Shown one piece after another: positions 59,701 to 64,000 of a DNA stretch of 64,000 nucleotides. Each line of letters starts with the position of its first letter. Within the stretch, counting starts at the first letter, position 1. A model generated the notes under the pieces. That model was not told where the DNA came from. It searched no databases and saw only the letters and a list, made by a program, of their open reading frames with translations. Origin of the DNA: Corythucha ciliata (Eukaryota; Arthropoda; Insecta; Hemiptera; Tingidae); contig CM075942.1 of NCBI GenBank assembly GCA_038030265.1, forward strand, positions 52,046,751 to 52,110,750, given 5' to 3'. The position numbers and the translations under genes are program-made.

Positions 59701-59918
59701 AAAGGTGTGTTTACACTATAATTCTAACCGCTACACGCGGGACACTTATGTCTCGACATAAAAATGTAAAGTATAAGTATAAATGTGAATAAATGTGAAA
59801 TTTATTGACTATACAAATTCTGATAAAAATTTCTGGAAGTTTGCGTTTACACTAAGCAAATTTGTGTCTGACACTAAATTTCAAGCAATAAGTGTCGCGG
59901 GGGTGTAAACGCACCTTA
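59701..59918. mobile_element. 218 bp MITE-like element with AAGGTGYGTTTACAC ends
   Basis: The left end AAAGGTGTGTTTACAC is inverted at the right as GTGTAAACGCACCTT. A second inner pair (CGCGGGACACTTATG and CAATAAGTGTCGCGGG) extends the inverted repeat to about 50 bases. Its end sequence is similar in style to the adjacent 59518-59669 element. No coding capacity. Confidence 0.8.
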
Positions 59919-62680
59919 AGGCGTGTAGGGGGGAAGTAAAAATTTTGATCGCTGTTATCTCCAGACATGATGAAAATTAACAATGTTTTGTTTTTGTTTC
60001 AGGTTTGTATACCTATTTTTTTTAAATAGGTAGCGCCCATCACGAGGGTGGTGAGTCGTTCCTGTTATGTACTTTTATCAGATTACAGCAACACGACGAA
60101 TCTATATTATTGAATGTGTGCAAAACACTTTTCGAGCACAGGGAAGGTTGGGGAGGGAGTAGCTAATCATCACAATGTGTTTATAATAGAAAGGTAAATT
60201 ATCCTTATTGATTAGGTTTAAATTGTGGTAATGCGCGTAACCAACCGATAAAGTTCGGCTGTTGGGCAGAGGGGAATCCACTGCGAGAAAATATTTCCCA
60301 TGACACTGGTGTGAGCGGGATGCGTATTCGCGTTAATTAATTCCTTTAACTCGTTTATAGGCTTGAAAATCCTTCAGTGAATGTATAAAATGCCTTACAA
60401 ATTAGAATCAGAACACAAAAACGTATTATTTACCGTTAAATTTCGTTTAATAAACATTTATTGATGCTCATGCGGGGGGGAGCACATTCCATTTCGCCTT
60501 TTCCCTGCCTTTATTCGTTTATACTGAATTTAGCCCCCCCCCCCCGCCTTCTCTTTGCATCATAGCTTTCACGATACTAGAACATCAAAGTGCTTTACTT
60601 TATTTCAAAGGTATTTGGTCGCGCGATATCTATAAAAATTCGTCTACTTTCCTTGTCCTTCACCGCCTCTTTGATGTACTACGCTCAATGCTCATACTAG
60701 AAAAGCGTACTGCCTATACACAAGAAGGCAGAGAAAAGGGACGACTATGACGATGTTGGTTGATAGTAGGGCCTTGTAGAACACAAAAGCCCTTCCTCCC
60801 CACCTTCCAGATCCACACACACAAACACACCACTACAATCTTCTGTCCCTTTGCCTGGAGGCTGCTTGATGTTCCTCTTTCCTTGGAAAACTTTCCTTAC
60901 CAGGCCCCTCCCTCTCCACCAGTAGGCAGCCCACTTTACCCCATCACACAACGCGACAAACATCCTCGTTTGAGGTTTAAACTTGCGGTGGAACGCAAGT
61001 TTTGTCTGGTTTCACCCAGAGGGCGTTGTAAGAGTTGGATGATGAAGAATGGCGGTGAAGGGGGGAGGGATGAAAGTTTGTAGCTGTTAGTGCTATTACG
61101 GTGATGGGGTAGAGTAGCGATTGGTACAAATGAAGACAGGAATGAGGACGCATGGATAGCATTTTTATCTGTGGGGGAGGGGGTGATTGTCCTGTCCGAA
61201 GCACCCCCCCCCCATTCCCCATTGGATGTAAAATTGAGTGAAATCAGCCCATGAGCGTTTACCTGTACAGGTGTGGACAGTCTGCAATAGCCGGAGGGGT
61301 CTTTTCACTACAAGACCGGCTTGAAAATCAAAACGCTGTTGGACAGTAAAAAATATTCCCTCACAGAAAGAAAATATTAGTTTTCACTAAAATAACATTT
61401 TTTTTCTCTATTTCATTCAGCTCTCTCTCACCGTCGGGTGAAAGTGCCCTTTTTCGTTCAAAGCCAGTGGCTCTGATGTTGCCTTTTTAATAGAACAAAA
61501 AAGGCCTCCGCTTCTGTTCTTTTTCTCTCCTTCAAACTTCTCTGGATGAGACTGTAATTAGATAAAAAGAATCTGATTATGCCCCTAGCTCTGTAAGAAA
61601 GAAGAAAGGGCAGTGATTTTCGCTACAGTTCCCCCACCCCCACCACCAACAACCTCCGTTTCTTTTGCCCGGGCCAACCACCACAGAGTCTCATTCTTTG
61701 AAAACTCCCCCCCCCCGGCCCGCTCATCCAAACAAAGAACTTTGCGTAACTGGTGAGGGGGGGGGGGTAATAAGCTAACTTAAAATTATAGGCGAGGCTC
61801 CCCTTGAAATCTTTCTCTCTTCAATTTTGTTGCTTAACAATTTCGTTAAACACTCCCTCGACACCCCACCCCACCACATACCCCTAATTTCTAACCAGTC
61901 GCGTCAACCATTCCTTATACGCCACAAAAAGAGCCCGGAATATTAGGGAGGGGGTTGAGGTAAAAACTTACCGGCAAACTCAGCCTAGTTTTTAGCTGTT
62001 TCAGCTTCTTCTTCTTTCCAAGGAAAATAAGAGTTAGCTGAGGGGAGTAGACCAGTGAAAGGTGTATTGTGAGGAAGAGGGTCTTGAGGAACGTGACTGT
62101 GGATATTGTCGGTGGGGGGAGGGATGAGAGGATGGAAGAGCTCTTGTTAAATGAAGAAAACAAGAAAGTTTTCAGTGTACCCTCTTTTCCTCCTTATTTT
62201 CTCTTCATTTTTATCCCTCCACAGCCCCACAGTCCGCCCTACAGCACTTTTTTTTTTTATGTTACTCCCTTCGTTACTTTTCATTCTTCGGACAAGAATA
62301 TTTCCGAATTTTGTTGGAGAAACATTTTGGAAGTATTGGCTTCGACAGTCTAACTTTTTGATGAGATTGTCCTCTTTTAAGCTCACCCGGCTACTATGGC
62401 AGTGATTTTTTTCTTTTATCACGGAACAAGAGAGAACTCGAACAAGATGGGAGCGGGGGGGGGGGCAAAATAAACCGAAAATTTATTTTAAATACGATAT
62501 AACTTTTTTAAAAATATTATCAAGGGACGATTCAATTTGTACATTTCTTTTCTACATGGTTTTATAAGACTCTCAAGCTGTCAAGATATGCTCGGTAGCA
62601 GGGAGGGGGTCACATTTCTTCACACGTGATTTCTCGAACCCCTTCGAGTTCCTTCTCGCCAATGCTTTTCACAAAAATTG
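59919..62680. other. Non-coding sequence, no gene recognised
   Basis: No domain is recognised. C runs lie near 60535-60545 and 61204-61213, and a G run near 61757-61767. Pyrimidine-rich sequence is frequent. Confidence 0.55.
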
Positions 62681-62719
62681 CCGTCCTGAATTTCTGCAAA
62701 AATTCAGGATTTCAGAATT

Positions 62720-62935
62720 TAGCTGGTTGGACACTTTCGGAGTCCAATTTTCGCGTGTTTGACACTTACAGAACCAAATTCCGTGGTATTGGCTAATTTT
62801 GCAGAACAAGGTTAAAAAACTCAACGCCGCTTGTTTGGATTCTTTTCAAAACCCATGTGAATCTTGCAAGCAAAAAAAAAAAAAAAAAAAAAAAAAATCC
62901 GCCGTGATGGCTCCCTAAAAATGATTAATTTCACT
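62720..62935 (+). repeat. Short family 2 array with a poly-A run
   Basis: TTAGCTGGTTGGACACTTTC and GTATTGGCTAATTTTGCAG-like units at ~35 base spacing resemble family 2 but are diverged. A ~25-A run lies at 62873-62897. Confidence 0.5.
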
Positions 62936-62971
62936 GATATCACACGTTTAGAATCCAAACGTCCTGCCCCC

Positions 62972-63079
62972 CTATTCTGTAACTCTTAACGCGTGCGTTA
63001 GCGAAATAAACAAGGTGAATAATTGAAAGTTATCAGCTGAGAAAATTCCCTAACGCACGCGTTAAGAGTTACAGAATAG
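62972..63079. mobile_element. ~108 bp MITE-like hairpin with perfect 30 bp arms
   Basis: CTATTCTGTAACTCTTAACG continuing CGTGCGTTAG at 62972-63001 is the exact reverse complement of 63050-63079, around a 48 base centre. A run of six C lies at both outer edges (62967-62972 and 63080-63085) and may be a target duplication. Perfect arms suggest a recent insertion next to a family 1 array. Confidence 0.85.
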
Positions 63080-63099
63080 CCCCCCAGGTTTCTATTAAT

Positions 63100-64000
63100 G
63101 AATTAGTTGTTTCTCTATTGTTGGGTAAAATTACCTCCAACAAAGGCGAATTCGTTTTTTTCTAATTTGAGTCACGAATTAACGTTTTTATCATTATTAA
63201 TTGCGTGGGTATTAGCGTTTTCCACGATTTCAGCTTCAAATCATCGTTTTCCTTCATTTTTAGCCATCGATTAGCGCTTTTCAGATTTTAGCCGATTTTA
63301 TCTCCAGAAACCACGAATTAGCAGCGGTTTTTCCCAATGTTTTCCACGAACTAGCGCTTTCGCTTAATTTTAGCTGCGATTTGCACCTTTTCTACATTTT
63401 AGCAGTGAATTGGCGATTTCTGACATTTATGAATGCATTTTTTTCTTTCAATTTTAGACAAACTACCGGAAGCAATGAATTGGCGGTTTTTCAATTTTAT
63501 TGACGGATTTACTTTTTTTCTTAATTTTGGACCGTGAATTTGCGTTTTTTCCAATTTCAGCTGATAATAATTAACGTTTTTTCTCCAGTTTTGCCAGGAA
63601 TTTGCAATTTATATCAATTTTCGCGTTGCATTTGCTTTTCACCGATTTTAGACGCGATTTTTTTTTTAGCCTTGAATTAACGCTTTTTCTGTTTTAGTCG
63701 GGGGGGGGGGGGGGCTTGGCCCCAAAGAAGCACATAAAAAAGCCTTTTTTCCTCAATTTTGCTACAAATTACTCTAAAACGCTGAGTTTGCGCTTTTTTT
63801 CAATCGCAAATTTTTAGAATAACAACCACAAATTGGGATTTTTTTTAGCAGTGAGTTTACGTTTTTCTTGATTTTAGCGTCAAATTAGCAGTTTATTTCA
63901 CTTTTAGTCGTGAATTAAAGCTTTTTCTCTATTTTTAGCGTTTGCCTTCAGAACCCACTTTTACTCTGTTTCAGCCTTTAGTTCACTTTCAGTACATTTG
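63100..64000 (-). repeat. Family 1 array, reverse orientation, running off the window end
   Basis: TTTTAGCCATCGATTAGCGC, CACGAATTAGCAGCGGTTTT and similar units recur every ~30 bases to the end. A 15-G run (63700-63714) interrupts the array. It probably continues beyond the window. Confidence 0.85.
63700..63714. repeat. Poly-G run, 15 bases
   Basis: This is the longest G run in the window and one of several dozen poly-G/poly-C runs. Confidence 0.95.

Overview
The window is eukaryotic, almost certainly animal, and overwhelmingly non-coding. The one region I can defend as protein-coding is an internal exon at 30863-31496 (+). It encodes most of the N-terminal regulatory region and the first C2H2 zinc finger of a Kruppel-like factor of the KLF6/KLF7 type (luna in Drosophila). 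The exon has a polypyrimidine tract plus AG acceptor and a CAG|GTTAGT donor. As I recall the vertebrate gene structure, both intron phases (0 before Thr-Cys-Tyr, 1 in the Gly codon after the first finger) match KLF6/7. I did not find the first coding exon or the exons for fingers 2 and 3. If they are absent, the flanking introns run beyond both window edges (over 30 kb each way), pointing to a large, intron-rich genome. The finger and the Cys-Tyr-Glu-Met-Glu-Arg-Tyr-Leu motif fit a protostome or arthropod, but I cannot name the species.

Most of the rest is repeat-derived. Roughly 10 kb is degenerate tandem arrays of ~30 bp units. Family 1 (core CTAATTCGCGG then CTAAAATTGAGAAAA) lies at about 2.6-3.0, 5.65-6.26, 9.44-10.55, 17.2-17.5, 21.5-23.97, 28.7-29.2, 46.1-47.5, 56.8-57.0, 57.5-57.75 and 63.1-64.0 kb. 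Family 2 (core GGNTTTGGCTCTT then AAAAACCAATTT) often sits next to family 1 and lies at about 9.2-9.4, 10.56-11.06, 16.55-16.76, 29.43-29.74, 39.06-41.4 and 62.7-62.9 kb. Two other arrays are separate: a GTCAG/CTGAC array at 17.49-17.76 kb and a ~31 bp array at 31.66-32.0 kb just downstream of the KLF exon.

Mobile-element remnants are mostly non-autonomous inverted-repeat elements. A 540 bp fold-back mariner-type derivative (39501-40040) is flanked by TA and keeps a decayed transposase C-terminus. A ~1 kb near-palindrome spans 13786-14803. Smaller hairpin or MITE-like elements lie at 21934-22170, 24221-24458, 44159-44293, 44602-45022, 45592-45727, 59518-59669, 59701-59918 and 62972-63079. A probable tRNA-derived SINE lies near 49.1-49.3 kb. 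Several of these have a second copy in the window.

The remaining sequence is low-complexity-rich, with unusually many poly-G/poly-C runs of 9-15 bases, a few 34-42 base poly-A/T tracts and many polypyrimidine/polypurine stretches. I saw no ribosomal RNA, convincing tRNA gene, promoter or complete protein-coding gene.
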